Assembly (NCBI GenBank): GCA_016716225.1
Contig: JADJWT010000001.1
Span: forward strand, 744,001-808,000
Origin: Ignavibacteriota bacterium
GTDB taxonomy: Bacteria > Bacteroidota > Ignavibacteria > Ignavibacteriales > Melioribacteraceae
Direction of reading: 5' to 3'
Length of the DNA stretch: 64,000 nt
Positions 27,501 through 37,411 of this stretch are shown here, piece by piece. The translations under genes were made by a program, and so were the position numbers. Under the pieces are notes generated by a model that worked only from the letters and a program-made list of their open reading frames with translations, had not been told where the DNA came from and searched no databases. Each line of letters opens with the position of its first letter. Within the stretch, counting starts at the first letter, position 1.

Positions 27501-28715
27501 TTATTTTTGTAGATATTGTTGATATACGTTTTCAATTTTTTTTGCATATTGAACTACATCAAATTTCTCTAAAACTTTAATTCTTGCCTGTTTACTTAAA
27601 GTATTTCTTAAATCAGTATTTTTCGATAATTTAATTATTTCATCCGCTAATACTTCCGGATTTTCCGGCGGTACAAGAATTCCATCAACACCATTTTCAA
27701 TAATTTCTACGGGTCCACCAAAGTTTGTTGCAATAACAACTTTTTCAAGTGCCATTGCCTCTATTATTACCATTCCAAACGGTTCGGGCACTATTGATGT
27801 ATGAACAATTAAGCTGGATTTTTCAATATAGTCTTTAACATTTGTAATGTGCCCGGTAAACAAAATGTTTTTTTCCAATCCTTTATTATTAACTCTGCGT
27901 TTCAATTCGCTTTCAAAATCTCCGGCTCCAATTAGCAATATTTCAATATCCGGTATCTCTTTAACAATTTTTTCCGCAGCATCAATTAAAATGTGCTGTC
28001 CTTTCCAAATTTCCAAGCGACCAATACAGCTTATCATAAACTTATTATTTTCAATTGAGCTTGGTTTATAAAAAGAAGTATCAATGCCGTCATAAATAGT
28101 TTTGCATTTATTTCCATTTACCCCGTTATTAACATAAACACTTTTCGAAAAATCAGACATGCAAATTATTTTTTCAACACGTTTTGATAAATAAACATCT
28201 ATATCCATTGGTATATATAGACCTCTATTATGACATATTATTTTTTTTTTGGTTAGTAGTCCTGCTAAAATCATAGGGTGATCACTTGTTATGTCATGAT
28301 TAGTATGAACTATATCAATTTTATTCTTCAATAATAATTTCGCATAATGTATTGTTTCAGGAAATCTTTTTATTATGTGTTTAATATTTTTTATTAATGA
28401 AGATGTTCTGGATGATTTAACCAGTTCATTTTTTAAACTTTTGTCTGGATTTTCATTTTTTACTGAAACTTCTGCATTTTTTTTTAATTGTAAATACAGC
28501 TTTGTTTTAATACTCTGCGAAAAGTTTATGAGGTTTATTTTTTGTTTTCGTAAATCTTCAATTAAAATGCTTTCATCCCTAAATAAAACTATAGGCTCAA
28601 ACTTTGATTTATCTAAATATTTAACAAGTAAATACAAACATGTATCGGAACCTCCGGCTGCTGCTCCTCTCATATAATGATAAAGTACTTTAATTTTCTG
28701 TTTGTTTGAATTCAT
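27501..28715 (-). CDS. Glycosyltransferase family 4
   Basis: A 404-residue GT-B protein. The N-terminus has HYMRGAAAGGSDTCLYLL, a glycine-rich acceptor-side loop. The donor side has CIGRLEIWKGQHILIDAAEK, FTGHI and EPFGMVIIEAMALEKVVIAT with an intact EX7E motif. It resembles the PelF/KanE-type GT4 enzymes only in general terms. It follows the UDP-glucuronate-epimerase-like gene by 35 bp. Confidence 0.88.
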   Translation of the reverse strand: MNSNKQKIKVLYHYMRGAAAGGSDTCLYLLVKYLDKSKFEPIVLFRDESILIEDLRKQKINLINFSQSIKTKLYLQLKKNAEVSVKNENPDKSLKNELVKSSRTSSLIKNIKHIIKRFPETIHYAKLLLKNKIDIVHTNHDITSDHPMILAGLLTKKKIICHNRGLYIPMDIDVYLSKRVEKIICMSDFSKSVYVNNGVNGNKCKTIYDGIDTSFYKPSSIENNKFMISCIGRLEIWKGQHILIDAAEKIVKEIPDIEILLIGAGDFESELKRRVNNKGLEKNILFTGHITNVKDYIEKSSLIVHTSIVPEPFGMVIIEAMALEKVVIATNFGGPVEIIENGVDGILVPPENPEVLADEIIKLSKNTDLRNTLSKQARIKVLEKFDVVQYAKKIENVYQQYLQK

Positions 28716-28750
28716 TAATTTTACCTTGCGTTAGGAGAATTAAAATTAAA

Positions 28751-29773
28751 TTACTTATTTAAATAAAATTCTTTGTACCAATCAACAAACTTCTTTAAAC
28801 CTTTTGAAATTGGCGTATTAGGATTATAGCCAATTACATTTTTTAATAAATCAATATCCGCATAAGTGGAAAGCACATCACCCTGCTGCATTGGTAAAAA
28901 GTTTATTTTTGCTTTTTTTCCAATATGTTCTTCAAGTATGGTAATAAAATCCATTAGTTTAACCGGTTGATTATTCCCAATATTGTATACTCTATACGGC
29001 GCAAAACTATCTGAGGGGCTTGATTTATATCTATCCCAATTTTCATCAGAAGTTGGAGATACTTCAATTATTTTTTTTATTCCTTCAACAATATCGTCAA
29101 TAAATGTAAAATCTCTTTCCAAAATGCCGTTGTTAAATACATTAATTTGCTTACCTTCAATAATATTTTTTGTGAAAGAAAAATATGCCATATCTGGTCT
29201 TCCCCAAGGACCATATACTGTAAAAAACCTTAATCCGGTAGAGGCAATTTTATACAAATCTGCATAAGTATGAGCCATCAATTCGTTGCTTTTTTTGGTT
29301 GCCGCGTAAAGTGAAACAGGATGATCCACGTTATCATTTTCAGAAAAAGGCTGTTTAATATTAGCTCCATATACAGAACTGGATGAAGCATATACTAAAT
29401 GTTTAACCGGAAAATTTCTGCATGCTTCCAAAATATTTAAGAAACCTAAAATATTGCTTTCAATATATGCGTATGGATTTTCAATGGAATATCTAACTCC
29501 GGCTTGAGCGGCTAAATGAACAACATAATCAAATTTTTCTTTCTCAAACAATTCAGATATTTTTTCTTTTTCAATCAAATCTATCTTTTCAAATTCAAAA
29601 TTCTTGTAATCTTGTAATTTTGCTAATCTTGCAATCTTTAGATTAACATCATAGTAATCGTTCAAATTATCTATGCCGATTATATCAACTTTTTCATCAA
29701 GTAAAGACTTAGATAAATGAAATCCTACAAATCCGGCTGCACCGGTGACCAATATTTTTTTTCTGCTGTACAT
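28751..29773 (-). CDS. UDP-glucuronate 4-epimerase-like SDR
   Basis: A 340-residue extended SDR. NAD-binding motif TGAAGFVGFHL, then DNLNDYYDVNLK, which is characteristic of the CapI/UDP-glucuronate 4-epimerase group. The catalytic motif is ASSSSVYG...YAATKKSNE. The internal block RFFTVYGPWGRPDMAYF is also typical of that group. It should interconvert UDP-glucuronate and UDP-galacturonate. A galacturonate-containing polymer would agree with the rhamnogalacturonan-lyase-like lipoprotein and with the amidating-type enzymes in this window. Confidence 0.85.
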   Translation of the reverse strand: MYSRKKILVTGAAGFVGFHLSKSLLDEKVDIIGIDNLNDYYDVNLKIARLAKLQDYKNFEFEKIDLIEKEKISELFEKEKFDYVVHLAAQAGVRYSIENPYAYIESNILGFLNILEACRNFPVKHLVYASSSSVYGANIKQPFSENDNVDHPVSLYAATKKSNELMAHTYADLYKIASTGLRFFTVYGPWGRPDMAYFSFTKNIIEGKQINVFNNGILERDFTFIDDIVEGIKKIIEVSPTSDENWDRYKSSPSDSFAPYRVYNIGNNQPVKLMDFITILEEHIGKKAKINFLPMQQGDVLSTYADIDLLKNVIGYNPNTPISKGLKKFVDWYKEFYLNK

Positions 29774-29784
29774 TAATTTTATTC

Positions 29785-30726
29785 TCAGTTATTATTCATA
29801 AAAAAATCAATTGTTTTATTTAATCCTTCATTAAAATTAACAATTGGGGTAAACCCGATTTTTTCCTTTATAAGCGAAATATCTGCCAATGAATGTTTAA
29901 TATCTCCGGCTCTATTATTAAGGAATTCGGGTTCGATATTTTTATTTAGATAACTGCTTATTTTTATTGCTACGTCCTTTAGTACAGTCTGTTCGCCGCA
30001 AGCGCAATTCATTGCAATTCCGGTTTCACACTCGGCAAATGCCGCTTTAATATTTGCATCAACTACATTTTCAATAAATGTAAAATCTCTGGATTGTAAT
30101 CCATCGCCATAAATTACTGGTCTTTTATCGTTTTTTATTGCTGTAATAAATTTTGGTATAACAGCCGAGTATTGTGATGTTGGATCTTGATTTGGACCGA
30201 AAACATTAAAATACCTTAAGGCAATTGTTTCAAATCCGTAGATTTTTGAAAATACTCTGCAGTATTTTTCTGCCGCCAATTTTGAAACTGCATAAGGAGA
30301 AAGCGGATTAACCATCATATCTTCAATCTTGGGTAACTTTGGATTATCACCGTAAACAGAGGATGAACTTGCAAAAACTAACCTTTTTACATTACTTTCT
30401 TTTGCTGCTTCTAAAATATTAAGAGTTCCTAAAACATTAACTTCATTAGAAGTTATCGGGTCATTTATTGATCTTGGAACACTTGGCAATGCAGCTTGAT
30501 GCAATATATAATCTGCTCCTTCAACAGCTTTCATCACAGTATGGTAACTTCTAATATCGCCTTCAATAAGTTCAATATCATCCTTTATTTTTTCTAAATT
30601 TATTCTCTTACCCGTTGAAAAATTATCAATTACTTTTACATTATGGCCCAATTCCAGAAGTTTTTTAGTTAGATTTGAACCTATGAAACCAGCCCCGCCG
30701 GTAACCAGAAAAGTTGAAGTACTCAT
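29785..30726 (-). CDS. UDP-GlcNAc(A)/hexose 4-epimerase, WbpP/TviC-like
   Basis: An extended SDR of 313 residues from the ATG at 30726. The open frame runs back to 30750, but the upstream ATG would only add eight residues before STSTFLVTGGAGFIGSNL. It contains DNFSTGKRINL, ALPSVPRSINDP, SSSSVYGDNP, catalytic YAVSK and RYFNVFGPNQDP, which together match the WbpP/TviC group of UDP-N-acetylhexosamine (uronic acid) 4-epimerases. It is the first gene of the 18-gene minus-strand run, so its upstream region should hold the main promoter. Confidence 0.82.
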   Translation of the reverse strand: MSTSTFLVTGGAGFIGSNLTKKLLELGHNVKVIDNFSTGKRINLEKIKDDIELIEGDIRSYHTVMKAVEGADYILHQAALPSVPRSINDPITSNEVNVLGTLNILEAAKESNVKRLVFASSSSVYGDNPKLPKIEDMMVNPLSPYAVSKLAAEKYCRVFSKIYGFETIALRYFNVFGPNQDPTSQYSAVIPKFITAIKNDKRPVIYGDGLQSRDFTFIENVVDANIKAAFAECETGIAMNCACGEQTVLKDVAIKISSYLNKNIEPEFLNNRAGDIKHSLADISLIKEKIGFTPIVNFNEGLNKTIDFFMNNN

Positions 30727-31330
30727 TGATTTCCCTATAATTATTAACAATTATTATACAAAAAATTAATTTGACCAATCATTTTTCTTAAAACTTCATT
30801 TGATGGCATGAATAAAATCTAGCTACAATAATCAGTTATTTGGAATACATACTTAGTATTTGTGTTTTTAATTTAGAATTAACCTCTTTAAGTTGCTTAA
30901 TTTTTATTTTTCTATAATCATTTTAATATTGTTGAAAGTATTAATTAAAACTTAAAAAGAATATAACTTTATTAAATATTATATTTGAATGATAATTGAA
31001 CAAAAAATTTTAAATTAGTCCTTTGGATTAAAACTTACTAATATGAAATAATATTTACTTTTTTGATACAGCTTCGCCAATTTAGTCACAATAAGTTATT
31101 AAATACTTTATCGAGTTTATATTAAAGGCAATTACTATGCCGATAATAAAAAATTTAATATTTAAAAAATAGCTTAAATCAAGCAATTTTTAGGTTTAGA
31201 TTGATTATCATCGTATCATTATGATATAAGTTGATACAACCATATCATATTAATACTAATTATAATCAAAATAATGTACTAAAATAAAACATTTTTTTAT
31301 GAGAAGGGTTTGAAAATTAATTTGAGGGAA
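30727..31330. other. AT-rich intergenic region upstream of the main operon
   Basis: About 600 bp without a plausible gene on either strand. It lies between the start of the first epimerase gene and the end of the frameshifted 31331-32453 gene, both on the minus strand, so it should contain the promoter of the long operon and the end of the upstream unit. I could not identify a convincing promoter. The one structured stretch is a cluster of TATCA half-sites at 31205-31247. Confidence 0.6.
31205..31247. promoter_or_regulatory. Cluster of TGATAT/C half-sites, possible operator
   Basis: Five half-sites of the form (G/A/T)TATCA or TGATA(T/C) start at 31205, 31213, 31222, 31232 and 31242. They are 8-10 bp apart, about one helical turn, and in both orientations. 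They lie about 480 bp upstream of the first gene of the main operon. In AT-rich DNA this may be chance. Confidence 0.25.
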
Positions 31331-32453
31331 TTAAATATTATATTGTTCCTCACTTTGATAGATAGAAATCCAATATAAAAGTTCAATAGCAAGAACATCT
31401 TTCACAGAATACAAATCGCTGTTAAAAAGTAAATTATTTTCATCTTTACATAAATGAAAATCACTATCGCTAAAAAAAGCAATAATATTTTTTATCAGAT
31501 TTTTTTGTTCTGAAATCGAAACTGAATTTTTAAGGGCAACCAATGATGTAATATTAGTAATTATATACTGGAAATAATGTTTGATCTCTGGTTCAAATAA
31601 CCTACCTGATTTATCAAAACAAGATAGAAGAAATTTTTCGGCTTTTTTTATTTGCTTGATTTATTCTTTCTGCTAAATTATTGTCAATGTATTTAGATTT
31701 TAAACAATTTTTTAAGGTAATCATCACGATTGGGTGATAAAGTAATAAATAAGTTCCTTGTCTCCTTTCATTATAAGGGTAATGCCCGTCTTCAGCTAAT
31801 TTTTCAATACATAGATTTATTGAATCAATCATTGCTTCTTTTATTTTGTCAGAATAATGATGTTCTAATAAAATTGCACATGCGTTAGCAAATGTTGATG
31901 CAGAATTTAAGCACCAAATATTTTCTCCAGCTGTATGTAATAAACTCGTTTTAGGGGAGTATAAATTCGAATACATTGCTTCACAAGTTGAGATTGCAGC
32001 ATTTAAATATTTAATAATATTTGTTTTTTCAAATGCCTTTACTAAAGCAAGTGTTGACCAAACAGAAGCTATTCCCTCGTCTTGTAAATCCCATGAAACT
32101 TGATTAAAATTAAATAAACCATTTTGCATCCTCATCCCAAGTAAATAATCACTTAGCTTTTGTACCAAATAATTATTTTCAAACCTTGAATTTACTCCCT
32201 TCATACTTAAAATTAAAATTGCTCTAGCTTGACTTAGAACCATAGGAAAATTTTTATTTCTCACCCTAGTCTGAAAATATGCTCCGTTTTCTTCAATAAC
32301 TAAGTTTTTTAAAAAATGTTGCCATAAGATAATTTTAACATCTTCAAAGTTTTGCCACTCAGTAAACTTTACATGTATTTCAAACTTATTATGGAAAAAA
32401 ATTCTTATTTTTTTAATTAGAAGAAAAAGATAATAGATTGAGTTCTTTTTCAT
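31331..32453 (-). pseudogene. Alpha/alpha-toroid-like protein, frameshifted in a homopolymer
   Basis: Two adjacent frames (31614-32453, 279 residues; then 31331 to about 31655) clearly belong to one gene. Removing one base from the seven-base run at 31643-31649 (A7 on the coding strand) joins them into a 373-residue protein: ...NQANKKAEKFLLSCFDKSGR... The product has a short hydrophobic N-terminus and helix-rich repeats (ARAILILSMKGV, LLGMRMQNGLFNF, ASVWSTLALVKAFEKT, ANACAILLEHH) like the alpha/alpha barrels of glycan-processing enzymes and terpene cyclases. I cannot name its function. It overlaps the acetyltransferase gene upstream by 4 bases, so both belong to one unit. The break may be real or a sequencing error. 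Confidence 0.7.
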
Positions 32454-32884
32454 TTTTGTGTGTTATTTTGTTTAATTATTCTTGCAGGTACACCAGCAAC
32501 CACTGTGTTATCCGGAATATCATAAATTACAACTGCATTTGCCCCTATTATAACATTATTTCCTACATTTATAGCGCCTAAAACTTTGGCTCCGGTTGCA
32601 ATATAAACGTTATTTCCAATAGTAGGAACATCAAATTTTCCTGACCTTCCACCAATAGTGACATTTGTTCCTATCATAACGTTATTTCCAATTTTACATC
32701 TTTCATGTAATACAACTCCAATTGCTCCATAACCAAAATCTGAACCCAAACCAATTTCAGCTTTAAATGGTATATATGAATTGTATAGGTAAAAAATTAT
32801 ATATTGAAAAATATTAGGTAGAATAGGTATCTTTTTCCTAAACAAATAGTTTGCTATTCTATAAAATTTAATTGCGCTTATCAT
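32450..32884 (-). CDS. Serine-acetyltransferase-like hexapeptide-repeat transferase
   Basis: A 144-residue left-handed beta-helix protein with regular hexapeptide turns (IGNNVMIGTNVTIGG, VPTIGNNVYIATGAKVLGAI, VGNNVIIGANAVV) and the closing VVAGVPARII. The catalytic-type His is in GVVLHERC. The length and the N-terminus (FYRIANYLFRKK) match the short CysE/EpsC-like O-acetyltransferases of glycan loci rather than true CysE, which is nearly twice as long. It is the first gene of a two-gene unit with the frameshifted gene downstream. Confidence 0.8.
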   Translation of the reverse strand: MISAIKFYRIANYLFRKKIPILPNIFQYIIFYLYNSYIPFKAEIGLGSDFGYGAIGVVLHERCKIGNNVMIGTNVTIGGRSGKFDVPTIGNNVYIATGAKVLGAINVGNNVIIGANAVVIYDIPDNTVVAGVPARIIKQNNTQK

Positions 32885-33013
32885 TGTAATTGGAGGAATA
32901 TGTTTTTCAAAAATTTAATAATATATTAAAGTATATATTAAAATAAATATCTTTCCTTATTCACCTAACATAAAATTTTTTATTAATAAAACCAAATATA
33001 GTAAAATTGAAAA

Positions 33014-33031
33014 TTGGCATATTAATTGTCA
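33014..33031 (+). promoter_or_regulatory. TTGGCAT-N3-AATTG element upstream of the beta-helix gene
   Basis: TTGGCATATTAATTGTCA lies about 55 bp before the start codon at 33087. The spacing of TGGCA and TTG matches the -24/-12 layout of sigma-54 promoters, but the C of the -12 GC pair is missing. A very similar element is at 53731-53748. Tentative. Confidence 0.25.
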
Positions 33032-33086
33032 TATAAACATAGTGATTTCTTCACCGATAATTATAAGAGCTAAATAAAAGGTAATA

Positions 33087-35924
33087 ATGATGAAAAAAAT
33101 AATTTTTTCTTTCTTTTTAATATATTCAACAAATCTTTATGCTCAAACAAATTACTTTGTTAGTAATGATGGTTCGGGCAATTTTTCTACAATTAAAGAA
33201 ATAAATTCAAAAAATCTCAAGTTCGGTGATATAGTTAGTTTTAAAGGTGGACAACAATTTTCTGATGCAGTTTTAATTTGTAAACAAGGCGTTACTTATA
33301 ACTCATATGGTAATGAAAAAGCTATTTTAGGTGATGCAAACGGAAACACATCAAATGAAGCCACAATTAATGTAAATTCGCAAAACGTTACACTTGATAA
33401 TCTTAAAATTTTTGGTTTTAAGGAAGCAGAAAATGCAGTAATTTTTTCACAAAATGAATTAACAATAAAAAATTGTGAAATTATAGGTGGAAAAAATGCT
33501 CATCGAAAATGGTCATATGGTATTAAACAAACTTCAAAAACATCATCAAATGTAAGTATCACACAGAATAAAATAAGTGGTTTCGGTGGAGCAGGAATTT
33601 TCTGGAATAGACCATTAAATTTTGAAGTTAGTTACAACGAAATTTTCGACCTGTGGCGAATTGATTCAAAAGTAAATGATGGTGCTCAAGCAATACAAAG
33701 GGCTACATTCGGAAATGGTAAAAGCCCAGAAGATGTGTGGGACTGCGCTTATACCGTTAATGTTCACCACAATAATATACACCATTTTGAAATGGCTGCA
33801 TTTATGGGTTATTCTCGGATTATTTTTGAATATAATGAAATCCATCATAATTTGGATGAGAGAATTTATAGAGGTGGGGTAAAACACGGGTCTGTTGGGA
33901 AACTTTGGGATAATTATGGAACATCTGATAATGAAATTTCATTAGGTAGTTTGGGTTTAATATTTAGGTATAATTATGTACATGATCTTAATAGATTTGG
34001 TAAAGCGAATTATACTTACGGTGAATCTACTGAATATCATAGAATAAATGGTATTGTTCCCGATGTGGTTTCTACAAATAATAGCAAAGATCATCCTATA
34101 TACTTAGGATCGGGTTTGGAAATCTATTCAAATGGTATGAAATCAGAATATGCAGATGATTTTAATTCTGATGGAAAACCTGATTTTTTAGGCGCACCTG
34201 ATTATGTTATTAGTGGGTTAGGTTATGGTAATTTTTGGATTCATAATAATGTTTTTTATAATTGTTCAAATCAAATCATTGGAAGAGCTTATAACTATCA
34301 TAGTGAATATTACACAAATTTAATTTCCTATTTTATCAATAATACGATTTTAGATTGTGGTTCACAAAGCCATTTAACTGATGATAATGGTTTAATGATA
34401 ACTCAAGCAAATTCGCAATCACCTCATGTTATGTTAAATAATATTATAGATTTTACTAGCCCTTCAGCTCGTTACACTGGCAGATGGAGGGAAGACGATC
34501 TTTATTTAGGTTTTAATATTTACACAAATCAAGGTGGAACAACGAAAGATAATATTCCAACTTTGAGTTCAAATAAAGCTGCTTTTTTTGAGTATAGTTC
34601 AAACGAATCAGCCAAAATTGAAAACGAACTTTATTTTATTCCTAAAGAAAACATTTGGAATAATTCAAATCAAACTTTGTTTGTTTTTAATATTGGGATT
34701 AATGGAACGTCCATTCCAGACTTACGTATTAAAAATGGTGGAACTGCATATAACCAAGGAAAACCATTTAATACTATTGGTGATAATTTTACTGTAAAAT
34801 CTACTTACTGGTCAGAATCACATAAAATTGGTGAAGATCCAACCGGAAGAAGTTTTGCTTATGATATTTTAGGGAATTTTAGAACAACAAATGATATTGG
34901 AGCTATGGGTGTATCAGATGCAGCCAATGTAATTCCAAATCCTGTAAATTCTTCACCGGTTATTATTAGCCACCCGCAAAATATTAATGCAAATCTAAAC
35001 GAAACAGTTAGTATTAACATAAATGCAACCTGTGATGACCCAATCGGCTATCAATGGTGGAAAAGCCCATATGTAAACGAAACAGAAAGTAAAATTAAAG
35101 ATGGCGATAAATACTCCGGAGCAACAACAAACACACTGACAATTAAAAATTTAAGTACGGAAGATGCAAATTCAAAATTTATTTGTGAGGTTTATAACAC
35201 AAAAGACCACTCAAATTTATGGTTGAATTCCAATACCTCTACGATATTTATTAGTACAGTAAATACATCAGAACAAACAAATTTAAAAACTGGATTGAAA
35301 GTTCTTTTAGAAGCAGCTATTCTTCCGAATAAATTGAATAGTGCACTAAATGAATACAAACTGCTTCCTAATAGCCAGCCGTATAATGTTAACCCTTGGA
35401 ATTTTAACGGTAACGAAAAAATATCGGATATGAAAACTATTTTTGTTGACTGGCTGATTGTTGAATTGCGAGATAATTTAAATTCAGTTAAATATACAAA
35501 AGCTGCCGTATTAGGAAACGATGGCTCTGTATATAATACCGACGGTGCACAATTATTTTTTACAGATATCATTAACGGTGATTATTATATTGCAATAAAG
35601 CATAGAAATCACCTTAATATTGTTAGCTCAGAAAAGGTTCAGATACAAAATGGAATAAATGTTAATTATGATTTTACCGGTTCTGCTAATTCTGCATATG
35701 GTATAAATGCTTTAACGTTATTAAAGAATGGTAAATATGGAATGATAGCCGGTGATACTGATGCAAACGGAGTTATAAATAATTTAGATTTTGGTATTGT
35801 TGCTAACAATATTCCATCAAGGGCTTATCATCAAGGTGATTTGGATATGAACGGAATTGTAAACGTTTTAGATTATTCTTTGATAAATAAAAATATATTA
35901 AAGAGAACAAACGTTTCAAATTAG
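33087..35924 (+). CDS. Secreted right-handed beta-helix protein with Ig and dockerin-like C-terminus
   Basis: A 945-residue protein with a signal peptide (about 1-19, ending LYAQ). Residues about 40-450 carry irregular beta-helix turns with Asn ladders (LTIKNCEIIGGKN, SVSYNEIFDL-type repeats, VHHNNIHHFE, FEYNEIHHN, FRYNYVHDL), as in polysaccharide lyases and surface beta-helix proteins. An Ig domain follows near 630-715. A module with DYYIAIKHRNHL comes next, then two dockerin-like loops, GDTDANGVINNLDFG and GDLDMNGIVNVLDYS. There is no T9SS tail. An AAAGG ribosome site precedes the ATG pair at 33087/33090. Probably a polysaccharide-binding or -cleaving surface protein; the catalytic residues are not identifiable. 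Confidence 0.75.
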   Translation: MMKKIIFSFFLIYSTNLYAQTNYFVSNDGSGNFSTIKEINSKNLKFGDIVSFKGGQQFSDAVLICKQGVTYNSYGNEKAILGDANGNTSNEATINVNSQNVTLDNLKIFGFKEAENAVIFSQNELTIKNCEIIGGKNAHRKWSYGIKQTSKTSSNVSITQNKISGFGGAGIFWNRPLNFEVSYNEIFDLWRIDSKVNDGAQAIQRATFGNGKSPEDVWDCAYTVNVHHNNIHHFEMAAFMGYSRIIFEYNEIHHNLDERIYRGGVKHGSVGKLWDNYGTSDNEISLGSLGLIFRYNYVHDLNRFGKANYTYGESTEYHRINGIVPDVVSTNNSKDHPIYLGSGLEIYSNGMKSEYADDFNSDGKPDFLGAPDYVISGLGYGNFWIHNNVFYNCSNQIIGRAYNYHSEYYTNLISYFINNTILDCGSQSHLTDDNGLMITQANSQSPHVMLNNIIDFTSPSARYTGRWREDDLYLGFNIYTNQGGTTKDNIPTLSSNKAAFFEYSSNESAKIENELYFIPKENIWNNSNQTLFVFNIGINGTSIPDLRIKNGGTAYNQGKPFNTIGDNFTVKSTYWSESHKIGEDPTGRSFAYDILGNFRTTNDIGAMGVSDAANVIPNPVNSSPVIISHPQNINANLNETVSININATCDDPIGYQWWKSPYVNETESKIKDGDKYSGATTNTLTIKNLSTEDANSKFICEVYNTKDHSNLWLNSNTSTIFISTVNTSEQTNLKTGLKVLLEAAILPNKLNSALNEYKLLPNSQPYNVNPWNFNGNEKISDMKTIFVDWLIVELRDNLNSVKYTKAAVLGNDGSVYNTDGAQLFFTDIINGDYYIAIKHRNHLNIVSSEKVQIQNGINVNYDFTGSANSAYGINALTLLKNGKYGMIAGDTDANGVINNLDFGIVANNIPSRAYHQGDLDMNGIVNVLDYSLINKNILKRTNVSN

Positions 35925-35988
35925 CATAATTATATTTTGCCACTTATGAAAAATTAAATTTTCGATAACTCTGAAATAATTGAAATAT

Positions 35989-36028
35989 GATTCCCGTAAT
36001 CTATTGGCAAGTGGACGGGAATCTTTTT
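35989..36028 (+). terminator. Rho-independent terminator after the beta-helix gene
   Basis: Perfect 9-bp arms GATTCCCGT (35989-35997) and ACGGGAATC (36015-36023) with a 17-base loop, followed by five T. It lies 65 bp after the stop of the plus-strand gene and in front of a convergent gene. Confidence 0.85.
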
Positions 36029-36090
36029 AATTCTTAGCGGATTTCAAACAACTCGTAATTTCCGGAATGCTGTTCATAAATTTCATCAAA

Positions 36091-37152
36091 TTATTTTGAG
36101 ACTAAAACTGGTTCATTAATGTGTTCCGGATATTTCAAATATTCCATTCCCAGAGCATGCACTAAATGAAAATATGGAGGTAAAAATTTAAAGTTATGCC
36201 AATTTAAATTTTCATCCCAATAACCTTGTTCCATATCATCCGGGAATGTCCAAGACATTTCACATACTTGCGGATTACCGTTTTCATCCATCAAAAAGTC
36301 ATAAGCCATTGACTGAAATTTTAATTCTTTAGAAATTTTAAATGCAGTTTCAACACACCTTAAATCAATATTGTCTTTATTTAAATCCCAATTTCCGCTT
36401 CCCGAAGCTCTGAAATCATTTTGCCTTGTAAATCTTCTGCATGCAAATGCTTTATTTCCTATAATATTTACACGAGTATCAAAACTATTATTTGGTAAAA
36501 ACTTTTGAAAAAGCACATAATTTTTTTCTTTCTGCCAAATAAACGGCTTTATGCCACGTAAATTATTTAGAAATAATTGGTCTGCTTTGTTTCTAAAATA
36601 ACTTTCCAAATTTTTAAATTTTACTTTTCCTTTAAATGGAAGTCCAAACTTTGGCAAAATTCCCTTATTAAACATTATGCGGATTAATTTTAATGCTTCG
36701 CTTTTTTCTTTAATTAAAATAACATTTGTCGATCCGGCTCCTTTTTTAAGTTTGAAAACAACCGGATACTGAGCATTTTTTGCCCAGTTTACAGCATTCT
36801 CTTCATCCCAAAATATCCAAGTATCAATCATAGGATAACCAAGAGTTTTTAGTAAATAATATTCTCTAATTTTATCATCAAAATGCCAGCTTGTATTAAA
36901 ATTTGGGAAGCATTTAACATTTAAATAATTTTCTACAACCGGTAAAATGGCCTTTGTAAGTTGATGATCGTCATCGGAATGTGAAAATCTATACAAAAAT
37001 AAATCAACATTTTTAACTTTTTCCCAAAAGTCTTTTTGGGCTATATCTAAATCAATGTATGGAATATTGTTGTAGTCTAAAATTTCTTTATACAGTTTAT
37101 TTCTTTTTATTTGATAGCTTGGAAATGTGGTTTTATAAATTCCGACTAGCAT
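36091..37152 (-). CDS. ATP-grasp family ligase (first of two paralogues)
   Basis: A 353-residue protein beginning MLVGIYKTTFPSYQIKRNKL. The ATP-grasp glycine-rich loop is VVFKLKKGAGSTNVILIK. Later blocks are FDTRVNIIGNKAFACRRF and the metal-binding QVCEMSW region near the C-terminus. ATP-grasp enzymes activate a carboxylate as acyl phosphate and join it to an amine or thiol. This one resembles its neighbour at 37412-38467 along the whole length. With the CapK-like and CapA-like genes beside it I infer a role in adding an amide-linked group to the polymer; the substrates are unknown. Confidence 0.75.
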   Translation of the reverse strand: MLVGIYKTTFPSYQIKRNKLYKEILDYNNIPYIDLDIAQKDFWEKVKNVDLFLYRFSHSDDDHQLTKAILPVVENYLNVKCFPNFNTSWHFDDKIREYYLLKTLGYPMIDTWIFWDEENAVNWAKNAQYPVVFKLKKGAGSTNVILIKEKSEALKLIRIMFNKGILPKFGLPFKGKVKFKNLESYFRNKADQLFLNNLRGIKPFIWQKEKNYVLFQKFLPNNSFDTRVNIIGNKAFACRRFTRQNDFRASGSGNWDLNKDNIDLRCVETAFKISKELKFQSMAYDFLMDENGNPQVCEMSWTFPDDMEQGYWDENLNWHNFKFLPPYFHLVHALGMEYLKYPEHINEPVLVSK

Positions 37153-37411
37153 TTTCCTTTCCTTAAGAATATTAAATATGTTTTTAACTGTTTAAAATTA
37201 AATAATAAATTTTATTTTTATCAAAAATAATATTATGTAATTTATTTTATTTAAATGAATATGTGAAAATTATGAAAGATTTACGATTAGAATATGATTT
37301 GAATCACAAAACTGTTTTGAACGAGGCAAAATATATAAATATTTTTTGAATACTTAAATTAAATAGTAAAGGTTAGAAAAATATTTAAAAATTAATATAA
37401 TTACTTTATAA

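Noticed and set aside
37272..37349. A 25-codon plus-strand frame between the two ATP-grasp genes
   Set aside because: No ribosome site, no hydrophobic or other recognisable pattern, and such short frames are common by chance.
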